The notes under the pieces are model-generated. The model saw nothing but the letters and a program-made list of their open reading frames with translations, ran no database searches and was not told the DNA's origin. Of a stretch of 64,000 bases of DNA, positions 52,963-62,540 are shown one piece after another; within the stretch, counting starts at the first letter, position 1; each line of letters opens with the position of its first letter. Both the position numbers and the translations under genes were made by a program. This stretch comes from JBBFMJ01 sp037441225 (GTDB lineage: Bacteria > Acidobacteriota > Thermoanaerobaculia > UBA2201): NCBI GenBank assembly GCA_037441225.1, contig JBBISU010000016.1, positions 1-64,000 of the forward strand, read 5' to 3'.

Positions 52963-53062
52963 NNNNNNNNNNNNNNNNNNNNNNNNNNNNNNNNNNNNNN
53001 NNNNNNNNNNNNNNNNNNNNNNNNNNNNNNNNNNNNNNNNNNNNNNNNNNNNNNNNNNNNNN
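52963..53062. other. Scaffold gap (100 N) with 55-bp duplicated flanks
   Basis: Flanks 52908-52962 and 53063-53117 are identical. The two contigs probably overlap, and nothing between dnaE and tRNA-Pro need be missing. Confidence 0.8.
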
Positions 53063-53087
53063 CTTTAGAATATTCAAAAAAGAAAAA

Positions 53088-53161
53088 TCGGGACGGCGAG
53101 ATTTGAACTCGCGGCCACCTGAACCCCATTCAGGTACGCTACCAGACTGCGCTACGTCCCG
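53088..53161 (-). tRNA. tRNA-Pro (GGG)
   Basis: 74 nt on the minus strand: acceptor CGGGACG/CGTCCCG, discriminator A, anticodon stem CCTGA/TCAGG with loop ATGGGGT, giving GGG. The T-loop is TTCAAAT. CCA is not encoded. It follows merR by one base or so; this merR-tRNA-Pro adjacency is familiar from several bacterial groups. Confidence 0.95.
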
Positions 53162-53162
53162 A

Positions 53163-53513
53163 TTATTTTTTAAGCCAAAGTATAATATCTTGCAATTCTT
53201 CAATTATTTCTCTTAATTTTTTTCTATCTATATTATCACTTTTTTCTTCCTTTTCAACAGAAGTTTTCTCTTGACCTTCTTCAATTTCTTCCTTTTCCAG
53301 TTGCTTTTTTGCTCCAGAAATAGTAAAGCCATCTTCATATAACAATTTTTTTATCTTTAAAACCAAATTTAAATCTTCTTGTGTATATAGTTTTTGCCCT
53401 TTAACTATGTGCCCAAGTTGAGAAAATTCTGTTTCCCAATAAGATAAAACATAGGGCTTAATATCTGCTATTTTGCATACCTCTGATGGCTTATAATATA
53501 ACTTATCATTCAT
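53163..53513 (-). CDS. MerR-family transcriptional regulator
   Basis: A 116-residue protein: N-terminal winged-helix MerR domain (KPSEVCKIADIKPYVLSYWE, then GQKLYTQEDL), a following helix, and a Glu/Lys-rich C-terminal tail with no effector domain. It is divergent from dnaK with a 140-bp gap carrying two inverted repeats. The sequence is closer to the merR gene found next to ihfA/tRNA-Pro in other bacteria than to classic HspR, but HspR-like control of dnaK is possible. Confidence 0.85.
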   Translation of the reverse strand: MNDKLYYKPSEVCKIADIKPYVLSYWETEFSQLGHIVKGQKLYTQEDLNLVLKIKKLLYEDGFTISGAKKQLEKEEIEEGQEKTSVEKEEKSDNIDRKKLREIIEELQDIILWLKK

Positions 53514-53526
53514 AGATCATATTATA
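53511..53526 (-). promoter_or_regulatory. merR promoter, leaderless type
   Basis: TATAAT (53526-53521) is 7 nt before the ATG at 53513. Confidence 0.55.
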
Positions 53527-53560
53527 CCAGTTTTTTTTAAAAATTCAAGATAAATTCACA

Positions 53561-53577
53561 TAACAATAATATTGTTA
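53561..53577. promoter_or_regulatory. Palindrome 1 in the merR/dnaK gap
   Basis: TAACAATA-A-TATTGTTA, a perfect 17-bp palindrome. Its half-site (AACAATA) is the same as that of palindrome 2, which points to one regulator. Confidence 0.55.
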
Positions 53578-53601
53578 AATTAGGTAACATATTACTTGTT
53601 T

Positions 53602-53626
53602 TTATTGTTTCTTGATATAACAATAA
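53602..53626. promoter_or_regulatory. Inverted repeat 2 before dnaK, 9-nt spacer
   Basis: TTATTGTT-N9-AACAATAA, perfect 8-bp arms. The spacer length is that of CIRCE, but the arm sequence is not (CIRCE is TTAGCACTC). It overlaps the likely dnaK promoter. Confidence 0.6.
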
Positions 53627-53653
53627 TTATGTAAGAAAATTTAGGAGGTTATT

Positions 53654-55546
53654 ATGTCAAAGATTATTGGTATTGATTTAGGCACAACAAATTCGGTTGT
53701 AGCCATTATGGAAGGCGGTGAGCCTAAGGTTTTAGTTAATTCAGAAGGTGGAAGAACTACGCCTTCTGTTGTTACTTTTCTTCCATCAGGTGAAAAATTA
53801 GTAGGAACACCTGCAAAAAGGCAAGCAATTACAAATCCAGAAAGAACTGTTTTTTCAATAAAAAGGTTTATGGGAAGAAGGTACTCAGAGGTTACAGAAG
53901 AGATAAGAATGGTTTCTTATAAAGTAGTTCCTTCTGAAAATGGAGATGCAAGGGTAGAAATAGATGGAAAATTATATTCCCCACCAGAAATTTCTGCCTT
54001 AGTTTTGCAAAAATTAAAGCAAGCAGCAGAGGACTATTTGGGAGAAAAAGTGGAAAGAGCAGTAATAACTGTGCCTGCTTATTTCAATGATTCTCAAAGA
54101 CAAGCAACAAAAGATGCTGGGCAGATAGCTGGTTTGAAAGTGGAGCGACTTGTAAATGAGCCAACGGCAGCAGCACTTGCTTATGGTCTTGATAAAAAGA
54201 AAGATCAAACAATTGCTGTTTATGACTTTGGTGGAGGTACTTTTGATATTTCAATCCTTGAAGTTGGGGAAGGAGTTGTGGAAGTTAAGGCAACAAATGG
54301 AGATACCCATTTAGGTGGAGATAACATTGATCAAAGAATCATTGATTGGCTTGTGGCAGAGTTTAAAAAAGATCAAGGAATTGATCTCTCTAAAGATAAA
54401 ATGGCAATGCAAAGATTAAAAGAAGCATCAGAAAAAGCTAAGATTGAACTCTCTTCCAGTTTAGAAACAGAAATAAATTTGCCTTTTATAACTGCTGATT
54501 CATCGGGTCCAAAGCATTTACTTATGAAACTTACAAGAGCAAAACTTGAACAAATGATAGAAGACATAGTTCAAAGATCAATTCCACCTTGCAGACAAGC
54601 CCTTGAAGATGCTGGTCTAAAACCAGAAGATATAGATGAAGTTATCCTTGTAGGTGGCACAACAAGGATTCCAATGGTTCAAAAATTGGTAAGAGATTTT
54701 TTTGGAAAAGAGCCAAATAAATCAGTAAATCCAGATGAAGTGGTAGCAGTTGGGGCAGCTGTTCAAGCAGGAATTTTAAAAGGAGAAGTAAAAGATGTTT
54801 TACTTTTAGATGTTACCCCTCTTTCCCTTGGAGTTGAGACAATGGGTAATGTTATGACTGTTTTAATTCCAAGAAATACTACTATCCCAACGAGGAAAAC
54901 TGAAATTTTTACAACAGCAACAGATATGCAAACCTCTGTTGAAATCCATGTTCTTCAAGGTGAAAGGCCAATGGCTTCAGATAATAGAACATTGGGAAGA
55001 TTTCATCTCGTTGATATCCCTCCTGCACCAAGAGGCATCCCGCAAATTGAAGTTACTTTTGACATAGATGCAAATGGAATATTAAATGTTTCTGCAAAAG
55101 ATAAAGGGACAGGAAAAGAACAGAGAATAACAATTACTTCTTCTTCTGGTTTAAACGAAGAAGAGATTAAAAGAATGGTAAAAGAAGCAGAAAAAAATGC
55201 AGAAAAAGATAGACAAAGAAGGGAAGAAGCAGATGCGAAGAATCGCCTTGACAACTTGATTTACACATCTCAAAAAGTTTTAAATGAAAATAGAGGAAAG
55301 GTTCCACCAGAGGTTGCAAAAGCATTAGAGGATGCAATTGAAGATGCAAGAAAAAATTATAATGAAGGTGGAATTGGAAGGATAAATTCTGCTTATGATC
55401 GCTTATCACAAGCAAATCAAAAGTTTGCAGAAGCTTTATACAGAGGAGCAACTTCTTCATATCAAACACAACAACAGACCTCTCCACCACCACCCCAAGA
55501 TGTAATTGATGCTGATTATGTGGAACCCGATTCAGATAAGAAATAA
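53654..55546 (+). CDS. dnaK: Molecular chaperone DnaK
   Basis: 630 residues. ATPase domain with [11 protein letters not shown] at the N-terminus, [10 protein letters not shown] near 197 and LVGGTTRIP near 335. The linker [12 protein letters not shown] leads to the substrate-binding domain and a Gln/Pro-rich tail ending [16 protein letters not shown]. The start has AGGAGG (53643-53648), 5 nt before ATG, with a longer leader unlike most first genes here. grpE and dnaJ are not adjacent. Control by the divergent MerR protein is inferred from the shared operator-like repeats. Confidence 0.98.
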   Translation: MSKIIGIDLGTTNSVVAIMEGGEPKVLVNSEGGRTTPSVVTFLPSGEKLVGTPAKRQAITNPERTVFSIKRFMGRRYSEVTEEIRMVSYKVVPSENGDARVEIDGKLYSPPEISALVLQKLKQAAEDYLGEKVERAVITVPAYFNDSQRQATKDAGQIAGLKVERLVNEPTAAALAYGLDKKKDQTIAVYDFGGGTFDISILEVGEGVVEVKATNGDTHLGGDNIDQRIIDWLVAEFKKDQGIDLSKDKMAMQRLKEASEKAKIELSSSLETEINLPFITADSSGPKHLLMKLTRAKLEQMIEDIVQRSIPPCRQALEDAGLKPEDIDEVILVGGTTRIPMVQKLVRDFFGKEPNKSVNPDEVVAVGAAVQAGILKGEVKDVLLLDVTPLSLGVETMGNVMTVLIPRNTTIPTRKTEIFTTATDMQTSVEIHVLQGERPMASDNRTLGRFHLVDIPPAPRGIPQIEVTFDIDANGILNVSAKDKGTGKEQRITITSSSGLNEEEIKRMVKEAEKNAEKDRQRREEADAKNRLDNLIYTSQKVLNENRGKVPPEVAKALEDAIEDARKNYNEGGIGRINSAYDRLSQANQKFAEALYRGATSSYQTQQQTSPPPPQDVIDADYVEPDSDKK

Positions 55547-56082
55547 AAGGAAGAAAAAAAGAAAGTAGTTGCGGGTCCTTAGCCTGCGTGAAAACCGTCA
55601 ACCTTTGTCAGTGTCCGTTTTCCGTATTCCGTTAAATGAATGAAAATTAAAAAATTTTGCAATTAACGAATTTTTAAGCGTTGGGATGTGGGAGGCAAGC
55701 TTGCTCGCCCCGCAATAGAAAAATTTTATTTTGCGGCTGAATAAACTCAGCCCCTATGAGCACACTCCTACCAGAATTTTATAATAAGAATTGTGTCAAG
55801 GTTGAATTTATTCGACCAGTAATTAAAAAACTGCGGAATGAGCAAGCTGACGCCCTAAAAGTCCAGCCATTGCCAATATTTTTTTGCAAAAATTTTTTAT
55901 TATTTTTGCCCTTTCTTTATTTTAAATTTTTGCTTGCTAAAAAGAATGTTTAAGAAAAAAGGAAATTTTTTCTATTCAAAATTTAATCTCAATTAAATTC
56001 TTGGATAATTGATTTATACTTATGTCTTTATGAAAAATATTTTAATTTTTAAATTGCAATTTATTTTTATTATCAAAAATTT
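55547..56082. repeat. REP-like island between dnaK and rng (convergent)
   Basis: No supported gene. Elements: GGGAGGCAAGC-TT-GCTCGCCCC at 55690-55711 (stem with one mismatch; same core as 12080-12099), GGCTGA/TCAGCC with loop ATAAAC at 55735-55752 (same family as 12131), and GGTTGAAT/ATTCGACC at 55800-55817. CCGTTTTCCGTATTCCGTT near 55615 belongs to the ACGG-type runs. The remainder is AT-rich. Confidence 0.7.
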
Positions 56083-57561
56083 TTAAATTATTTCATATTC
56101 TTCTAATTTTAATTTTTTATCTTCTTTAATCTTTAATTTTACTTTTATTTTTAAAAAGGCATCTTTCCATTCCTTTTCTTCCAAGGTTTTTTTCACATCC
56201 CTATGACAATAAACCTTTACTTTTATTTCTTTGAAAGGATTGTATTTTTCTAATACTTTTTCAAAAATCTCCTGGCAGATTTTGTACAAACTTTTTACTT
56301 TTCCATCACCATCACAAAAAGGACAATTTGTTAAAGTAAATTGTTCGAGGGGTTCAAAGAGTCTTTTCCTTGTCATTTCAAGGAGGCCAAATTCAGAAAG
56401 GCGGAGGTATCTATGTGGAGATCTATCTCTTTTCAATTCCTTCTGAAAATTTTCCATCAAACTTGCTCTGTATTTTTTTGATCCCATATCAATAAAATCA
56501 ATTACAATCAATCCACCTAAATCCCTTAATCTGATTTGTCTTACGATTTCCTTTATTGCTTCCAAGTTTGTTTTTAATGCTGTTTCTTCAATATTATTCA
56601 TTCCAATTGATTTTCCAGAATTTACATCAATTGAGCACAATGCCTCTGTTTGGTTTATTATTATATGCCCACCTTTTTTAAGCCAGACCTTACTTTTAAA
56701 AATCGTTTCAATATCCTTTTTTATACCTAATTCGTCTTTTATATTTTTTGATTTTTCATAAATTTTTAATGATTTTAAATGTCTTGGCTGGGTATTTTTT
56801 AAAAATTCTTCTATCTCTGAAAAAGTATCTTTATCATCTACCCAAATATATTGAAAAGGGTAGCTCAAAAAATCCCTTAATATTTTTAAATATAAAGGAG
56901 GTTCTTTATAAATCAATTCAGGGGCTTTTTGGCCCTTTTTTTCTGCTTCTTCCCATAAATGATTTAAATTTAAAAAATCTCTTAAAATTAAGTTCTCACT
57001 TTTACCTTCTGCAAAGGTCCTTATTATGATTCCATTTCCAGTTGAAGCAACTGCTTTTTCTGCAATTGTTCTCAATCTTTCTCTTTCCTTTTTATCTCCT
57101 ATTTTTCTTGAAATACCTACAAAACTTAAAAAAGGTAAAAGAATAGTAAAATTTCCAGGAATTGAGATAAAAGTTGTAAGCTTGGGTCCTTTGGTGGATA
57201 TTTCACTTCTTTGAATTTTTACAAGTATAGTTTGCCCTTCTCTTAATAAATATGAAACATTCTTAATTTTTCCAACTTTTTTTATTTTTTCGGGTAAGTC
57301 AAAGAGTTCTGCATATTCAAGCCATTCTTCTATTATATCTTTCCCAAAAAGAAATCCATTTTTTTCAAGACCAATGTTTATAAAAGCTGCGTTTATTGCA
57401 GGTATTACCTTTTCAACAATTCCTCTATAAATATTTCCAACAATGGAAGGTTTGCTTTTCCATTCAAAATAATATTCTTGGGGCTTTTCATTTTCCAAAA
57501 GGATAACTTCCTGGGCAAGTCCTCTTGTGGAGATAACAAGGTCAAATCTCATAATCGCCAA
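56083..57561 (-). CDS. rng: Ribonuclease G/E family
   Basis: 492 residues. An S1 domain near 38-130 (VGNIYRGIVEKVIPAINAAFI), catalytic region with SIDVNSGKS near 303 and GGLIVIDFIDM near 337 (both Asp), and the zinc-link CPFCDGDG near 430. No long C-terminal scaffold, so RNase G type. It overlaps rodA by 20 bases at the end of the shape operon; ATG at residue 4 is an alternative start. Role in rRNA and mRNA processing. Confidence 0.93.
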   Translation of the reverse strand: MAIMRFDLVISTRGLAQEVILLENEKPQEYYFEWKSKPSIVGNIYRGIVEKVIPAINAAFINIGLEKNGFLFGKDIIEEWLEYAELFDLPEKIKKVGKIKNVSYLLREGQTILVKIQRSEISTKGPKLTTFISIPGNFTILLPFLSFVGISRKIGDKKERERLRTIAEKAVASTGNGIIIRTFAEGKSENLILRDFLNLNHLWEEAEKKGQKAPELIYKEPPLYLKILRDFLSYPFQYIWVDDKDTFSEIEEFLKNTQPRHLKSLKIYEKSKNIKDELGIKKDIETIFKSKVWLKKGGHIIINQTEALCSIDVNSGKSIGMNNIEETALKTNLEAIKEIVRQIRLRDLGGLIVIDFIDMGSKKYRASLMENFQKELKRDRSPHRYLRLSEFGLLEMTRKRLFEPLEQFTLTNCPFCDGDGKVKSLYKICQEIFEKVLEKYNPFKEIKVKVYCHRDVKKTLEEKEWKDAFLKIKVKLKIKEDKKLKLEEYEII

Positions 57562-58591
57562 ATCTCCTTTGAGATATAGAATTTATCAATCCAAAGGCAA
57601 AAAAGGAAGCAGTTAAAGAAGAACCACCATAGGATAAAAACAACAAAGGGATTCCAGTAATTGGAAATAAAGCAACAACCATACCCATATTATAAATTAT
57701 ATGAAATGAAAAGTAACTCAAAATTAAATATATTAAAATTTTTTCTTCATAATTTGGTGCAGTATTTGCTATATGAATGCTATAAAATATAAGAAACATA
57801 TAAATGATAATATGTATTAAACTTCCTAAAAAGCCCAATCTTTCAGCTATCCCTGCAAAGATAAAATCTGTATGCTGGGCTGGCAAAAATCTTAGCTGAC
57901 TCTGGGTTGTCTTTGAAAAACCTTTTCCAAAAAGTTTCCCAGACCCAACAGCAATAAGAGATTGCTTTGACTGGTATGCTGTAGGTGATTGAGAATACTT
58001 TGGAAAAAGAAAATTAATAATTCTTTGTTTTTGGTAGGGTTTTAAAATAAAGAACCAAGAAAAAACAGCTGAAAAAAAAGCAAAAATTATAAAGGAAATT
58101 AAAAGAGAAAAACTAAACCTTTGAAAGAAAAGAAAGACTGAAAGTATTGCAATAAAGACAAGGGCTGTGCCAAAATCCGGTTGTAAAAATATTATAATTA
58201 AAGGTATTGTAGAAAGTAAAAATATATTTATTAATTTTAATGACTTTCTTCTCATTTCTTCTGCAACAAATAAGCACAAAACTGGTTTAAGCCACTCTGA
58301 AGGTTGTAAATTAAAAAAGCCAATATGAAGCCATGCCTTTGTATTTGATATTGGTTTTGAAAATAAGGTTAGAAATAAAAGGATTAAAAAAATAAAATAA
58401 ATTATTTGTGAAAATCTTAAAAAGGTGCTGTGACCAACCTTAGATACAAAAAGAAATATAAAGATGCCAATAAAGAAAAAAATAAGCTGGTTTTTAAAAG
58501 AATTTAAAGAAAAAGTGCGAATAAAAAATAACCCTGAAATGTTTAAAATTATAATTGATATAAGGATTGCTGGATTTAAGTAATTTTTCAT
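57542..58591 (-). CDS. rodA: Rod-shape glycosyltransferase RodA
   Basis: A 349-residue SEDS protein with about ten membrane segments. KTQSQLRFLPAQHTDFIFA near 235-253 and GIPLLFLSYGGSSL near 318 are the SEDS motifs. It polymerises lipid II for cylindrical growth with PBP2. Overlaps mrdA by 4 bases. Confidence 0.95.
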   Translation of the reverse strand: MKNYLNPAILISIIILNISGLFFIRTFSLNSFKNQLIFFFIGIFIFLFVSKVGHSTFLRFSQIIYFIFLILLFLTLFSKPISNTKAWLHIGFFNLQPSEWLKPVLCLFVAEEMRRKSLKLINIFLLSTIPLIIIFLQPDFGTALVFIAILSVFLFFQRFSFSLLISFIIFAFFSAVFSWFFILKPYQKQRIINFLFPKYSQSPTAYQSKQSLIAVGSGKLFGKGFSKTTQSQLRFLPAQHTDFIFAGIAERLGFLGSLIHIIIYMFLIFYSIHIANTAPNYEEKILIYLILSYFSFHIIYNMGMVVALFPITGIPLLFLSYGGSSLTASFFAFGLINSISQRRFGDYEI

Positions 58592-60294
58592 TTCAATTGA
58601 AAGGTTAATAGTTCCTTGGCAATTGGAGCAGCTACCTCAGAACCATGCCCAGCATTTTCTACTATAACAGCACAAACATACTCAGGATTTTCTGCTGGTG
58701 CAAAGCCCACAAACCAAGAGTGCTCCTTTATGTATTTTTTCCTCTTCTCTTCACTCATAACTTGCGCTGTACCTGTTTTACCTCCTATCTTAATTTCACT
58801 TTTTATTCTATAGGCAGTGCCATTTGGCTTTTCTACTACATCAATCAAAGCATTTTTAATAAAATTTAATGTATTTTCAGAAATTTTTATATTTTTGTAC
58901 TCCAAATTTTTTATCTTTGCCAATGAAGGTGATATAAGTTTTCCACCACTTGCAAAGACACCATAAATTTGAGCAATTTTTAAAGGTGTAACTAAAATTG
59001 GTCCTTGTCCAATGCTTAATGAAACTGTTTCTCCAGCAAACCAAGGAATTTTTCTTTCTTTCAAACTCCATTCCTCAGAAGGAACAAAACCTGCCTTTTC
59101 AAAGAACAAGTCAATATTTGTCTTTTTATCTATTTCAAAAATATTTGCCCATTTCTCTATCCTATTTAATCCAAGAAAAAGTCCTAAATTATAAAAATAA
59201 ACATCGCAGGATTCCACTATTGCTTTGTGGAGATCCACTACGCCATGGCCCTTTTGATTCCAACATCTAAAAATTCTATCTCCAAATTTAAAATGCCCAT
59301 GACAAATTATCTTTTTGTCAGCGCTCCAAATCCCTTCTTCTAAGGCAGCTACTGCAAGGATAACCTTAAAGATACTTCCAGGTGGATAAGTCCCTTGCGA
59401 AACCCTGTCAAGCAAAGGGAGAGATGGATCCAAAAAAAGATTTTTCCAAATTGCCTTTGCTTTTGAGGAAATTGGTGGCATTATTTTTTTTGAAGGAGAT
59501 GAAAAATATAAGTGGACAGCTCCATTTTTTAAATTAAATAAAACTGCTGCTCCCTTTTGTTCGCCAAAGAGTTCTTTTGCTTTCCTTTGAAGATTTAGTG
59601 AAAGATTTGTTTTTAAGTCCTTCCCGGTTTTTCCTTTTTTTAATAGATACCTTGAAACTTCTTTTTCTCTTGAATCTACAACTATTTGCCATATTTCATC
59701 CTTACCTTTAAGGTATTCCTCATAGGATTTTTCAATTCCTGTTTTCCCTATCCATTCTCCTTGTTTTAGATTTGGATTTTCTTTTATGTCCTGCAAGGAT
59801 GTCTCTGAGATATAACCAACGGCATGGAATAAAAGATCTGAAAAAGGATAGTCCCTTTTTAAGGTCTTTTTTATTGATGCTTCAGGATATTTAATCTTAA
59901 ATTGCTCAATTAGAGGAAGTTCTTCTGGCTCTATTGAAGATATCAATGTTATGGGTATATAGGAAGGATTTAAATTTTTTTGTTTCCATCTGCCAAGGAT
60001 TTCTTCTTTTCTTAATGGTAGTAAATTTATCAAATCATTTATAAATTTTTCAGGGTCTTTTAGTTCTTCCAAGTATAATATTAAATCATAGTCAACTTCA
60101 TTTTTTGCTAAAATAAAATTTTCCTCAGACCAAAGAGCTCCCCTGTAAGCAGGGTTTATAATTTGCCTTATGTGGTTTTTTGTAGCCAGTTCATCATAAA
60201 ATTTTCCCTGTCTTATTTGCAAATTATAGTATTTTAAAATTATTATTGAAAAAATTAAAACCAAAAGAAATGAAAAGGTCTGTTCTTTTTTCAT
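58588..60294 (-). CDS. mrdA: Penicillin-binding protein 2
   Basis: 568 residues. Membrane anchor 5-22, dimerisation region, and a transpeptidase domain with GTYPPGSIFKV (Ser-x-x-Lys), ESCDVYFYN and GGKTGTAQ (KTG). The class B PBP partner of RodA. Overlaps mreD by 4 bases. Confidence 0.95.
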   Translation of the reverse strand: MKKEQTFSFLLVLIFSIIILKYYNLQIRQGKFYDELATKNHIRQIINPAYRGALWSEENFILAKNEVDYDLILYLEELKDPEKFINDLINLLPLRKEEILGRWKQKNLNPSYIPITLISSIEPEELPLIEQFKIKYPEASIKKTLKRDYPFSDLLFHAVGYISETSLQDIKENPNLKQGEWIGKTGIEKSYEEYLKGKDEIWQIVVDSREKEVSRYLLKKGKTGKDLKTNLSLNLQRKAKELFGEQKGAAVLFNLKNGAVHLYFSSPSKKIMPPISSKAKAIWKNLFLDPSLPLLDRVSQGTYPPGSIFKVILAVAALEEGIWSADKKIICHGHFKFGDRIFRCWNQKGHGVVDLHKAIVESCDVYFYNLGLFLGLNRIEKWANIFEIDKKTNIDLFFEKAGFVPSEEWSLKERKIPWFAGETVSLSIGQGPILVTPLKIAQIYGVFASGGKLISPSLAKIKNLEYKNIKISENTLNFIKNALIDVVEKPNGTAYRIKSEIKIGGKTGTAQVMSEEKRKKYIKEHSWFVGFAPAENPEYVCAVIVENAGHGSEVAAPIAKELLTFQLK

Positions 60295-60737
60295 CTTTTT
60301 TTAATTATAAATGACAAAATTAAAGAATCAAAAACTGAAGAAAAAAAGAAAGAAATAAAATAATCTCTTAATATTGAAACATTGAAAATTTTTATTAAGA
60401 AATAAAAAATTGAGGAGTTTATTATGTGAGATAAAAAAAATATTAAAAATAAGAATATTTTAGATTGAATATAAAGCTTATTGTAAAGAAAATAAGTAAT
60501 ATAGCCAGTTAAAGTTAAAGAGAAACCATAAAGCCCTAAGGGATATCCATATAAAAAATCAGAAATTAAGCCTAAAAAACAGGAAAAGAACAATCCATGA
60601 GATGGTTTTGTTTTTTCATTTAAAAAAAAATATAAAGAAATTAATAAAGGAACCTCCAGAAGCATTATATTTGGATAAAAACTTAATTGAAATCTTATAA
60701 TTAAAATATTTAATACCGTTAAGAATATTACTTTCAA
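60291..60737 (-). CDS. mreD: Rod-shape protein MreD
   Basis: A 148-residue, mostly hydrophobic protein with about five membrane segments. A YGYPLGLYGFSLTLTGY stretch near 64-80 fits MreD. Recognised mainly by position between mreC and mrdA and by size. Overlaps both neighbours by 4 bases. Confidence 0.85.
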   Translation of the reverse strand: MKVIFLTVLNILIIRFQLSFYPNIMLLEVPLLISLYFFLNEKTKPSHGLFFSCFLGLISDFLYGYPLGLYGFSLTLTGYITYFLYNKLYIQSKIFLFLIFFLSHIINSSIFYFLIKIFNVSILRDYFISFFFSSVFDSLILSFIIKKR

Positions 60738-61528
60738 TCTCTTGCACCTCTAATTATATAAACAAATGAAAGTTTTGAGAAATCAACTGCTGGTTTTACT
60801 TTTGCTGAAATTTCATCTGCTTCTCTTTTAATTTCCTCAATTGTTCCTATTTTAATTCCATAGGGGTAAATTAGATCCCAACAATCGGTATAAATATTAT
60901 CTCTCTCCATAATATCAGAATAGGGAGGCAGGTATTTCAATTCCAAAAACCCACTTCCATCACCTTTTAAAACACCATGGACACCTGTTCTTTCAGTTAT
61001 GCCAGAGACAACAGATTCTATATTTACTATTGGCAGGAGCTCAGAAGAAAATGTATCAACTTTTAAAATTCTTCCAACAAGTCCATCAGGAGTTATACAA
61101 ATATAATCTTCTTTAATTCCTTCAGTTTTTCCTTTTGAGAGAACTAATTTTGAAGAAAAAGATGGTGTATCCATCTTAATTATATGGGCTTTTTCAACAT
61201 ATTCAAAATATTTTGGCTTACTATCAAAATCATATAGTTGCTTTAAATATATATTTTCTAACAATAATCTCCCAATTCTTAAATTTTGCCACATAATTTT
61301 TTCTTTTAAAATTTTATTTTCTTCCTTTGCTTCCCTTAATTCTTTTATTGAAAAAAATAGATTGGAAAAAAATTTTGTAATGTTATGGATTAATTTAATG
61401 GCAGGGGTTAGCAAATAGGAAAATGTCTTATACCAAATATAGCTATAGCTTTGTATTGAAAGGATAAAAAAATTAAATAAAAGTAAAGATATGAGTAAAA
61501 AAAATAAGCTTTTTTTAGGAAATAGCAA
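60734..61528 (-). CDS. mreC: Rod-shape protein MreC
   Basis: 264 residues. Membrane segment 8-27, coiled coil about 60-95, and a periplasmic beta domain with GLVGRILKVD and GVHGVLKGDGSG. It links MreB filaments to the PBP2-RodA machine. Overlaps mreB by 14 bases. Confidence 0.93.
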   Translation of the reverse strand: MLFPKKSLFFLLISLLLFNFFILSIQSYSYIWYKTFSYLLTPAIKLIHNITKFFSNLFFSIKELREAKEENKILKEKIMWQNLRIGRLLLENIYLKQLYDFDSKPKYFEYVEKAHIIKMDTPSFSSKLVLSKGKTEGIKEDYICITPDGLVGRILKVDTFSSELLPIVNIESVVSGITERTGVHGVLKGDGSGFLELKYLPPYSDIMERDNIYTDCWDLIYPYGIKIGTIEEIKREADEISAKVKPAVDFSKLSFVYIIRGARD

Positions 61529-62540
61529 TTCTTTTCAAAAGATTAAAATCTGTAAGCATTCTACCAGTACCCAGAGCAACACAAGCCATTGGATTTTCTG
61601 CAATGCTTATTGGCAGACCCGTTTCTTCTCTTAATCTCTGGTCAAAGTTTTTTAAAAGTGAACCTCCCCCACATAATACAATCCCTTTATCCATTATATC
61701 AGCTGAAAGTTCAGGAGGGGTTCTTTCAAGGGCAACCCTTACGGTTTCAATTATTGCTTGCACTGGCTCTGCTAATGCTTCCCTTATTTCTTCATCAATA
61801 ACTACGATAGTTTTCGGTACCCCTTCCACGAGATCCCTTCCTTTTATTTCCATTTTTAATTGTTTTCCAAGGGGATAAGCTGAACCAATTTCAATCTTGA
61901 TTTGTTCTGCTGTTCTTTCGCCTATCAGCAAATTATATTTTTTCTTAATATAATTTATTATTGCTTCATCCATCTCATTTCCTGCAATTCTTATTGAACG
62001 GGAATAAACTATTCCAGCTAAAGCAATTACTGCCACATCTGTTGTTCCTCCACCTATATCTACAATCATATTTCCAGTTGCTTCTGTTATGGGAAGTCCA
62101 GCTCCAATAGCAGCAGCCATTGCTTGTTCCACAAGGACAACTTCTGAGGCACCAGCTCTTAAAGCAGAATCCTTAACAGCTCTTTTTTCAACTTGTGTTA
62201 TCTCTGAAGGAACAGAAATAACAATTCGAGGCCTTACCATATAAGTCCTTCCATGGGCTTTTCTTATAAAATAATTTAACATCTGTTCCGTTATTTCAAA
62301 ATCAGCAATAACGCCATCTTTCATAGGTCTTATTGCAACTATATTTCCAGGTGTTCTACCAAGCATTTCTTTTGCTTCTGCTCCCACTGCTTCTATTTTT
62401 CCCGTTATTGTATTTTTTGCTACAATTGATGGCTCATGTAAAACAATTCCCTTGTTTTTACAGTAAACCATTGTTGTAGCAGTCCCTAAATCAATTGCTA
62501 AATCATTTGAAAAAAAACGAAAAAACTTGAAAAACATCAT
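61515..62540 (-). CDS. mreB: Rod-shape actin homologue MreB
   Basis: 341 residues. SNDLAIDLGTATTMVYC (phosphate 1), MIVDIGGGTTDVAVIAL (phosphate 2), and KGIVLCGGGSLLKN near 290. The N-terminal MMFFKFFRFF is a plausible membrane-binding amphipathic helix. Start overlaps the FecR gene stop by one base. Confidence 0.97.
   Translation of the reverse strand: MMFFKFFRFFSNDLAIDLGTATTMVYCKNKGIVLHEPSIVAKNTITGKIEAVGAEAKEMLGRTPGNIVAIRPMKDGVIADFEITEQMLNYFIRKAHGRTYMVRPRIVISVPSEITQVEKRAVKDSALRAGASEVVLVEQAMAAAIGAGLPITEATGNMIVDIGGGTTDVAVIALAGIVYSRSIRIAGNEMDEAIINYIKKKYNLLIGERTAEQIKIEIGSAYPLGKQLKMEIKGRDLVEGVPKTIVVIDEEIREALAEPVQAIIETVRVALERTPPELSADIMDKGIVLCGGGSLLKNFDQRLREETGLPISIAENPMACVALGTGRMLTDFNLLKRIAIS

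Noticed and set aside
52933..53161. Two tandem tRNA-Pro genes
   Set aside because: The first is only a 30-base part that ends at the N gap, and it shares exact flanks with the second. A contig-end overlap explains it.
53602..53626. CIRCE element for HrcA
   Set aside because: The 9-nt spacer fits, but the arms (TTATTGTT) do not match TTAGCACTC.
55756..55953. A 65-codon plus-strand frame after dnaK
   Set aside because: It runs through REP-like palindromes, its composition is unlike the genes here, and it has no promoter or SD.
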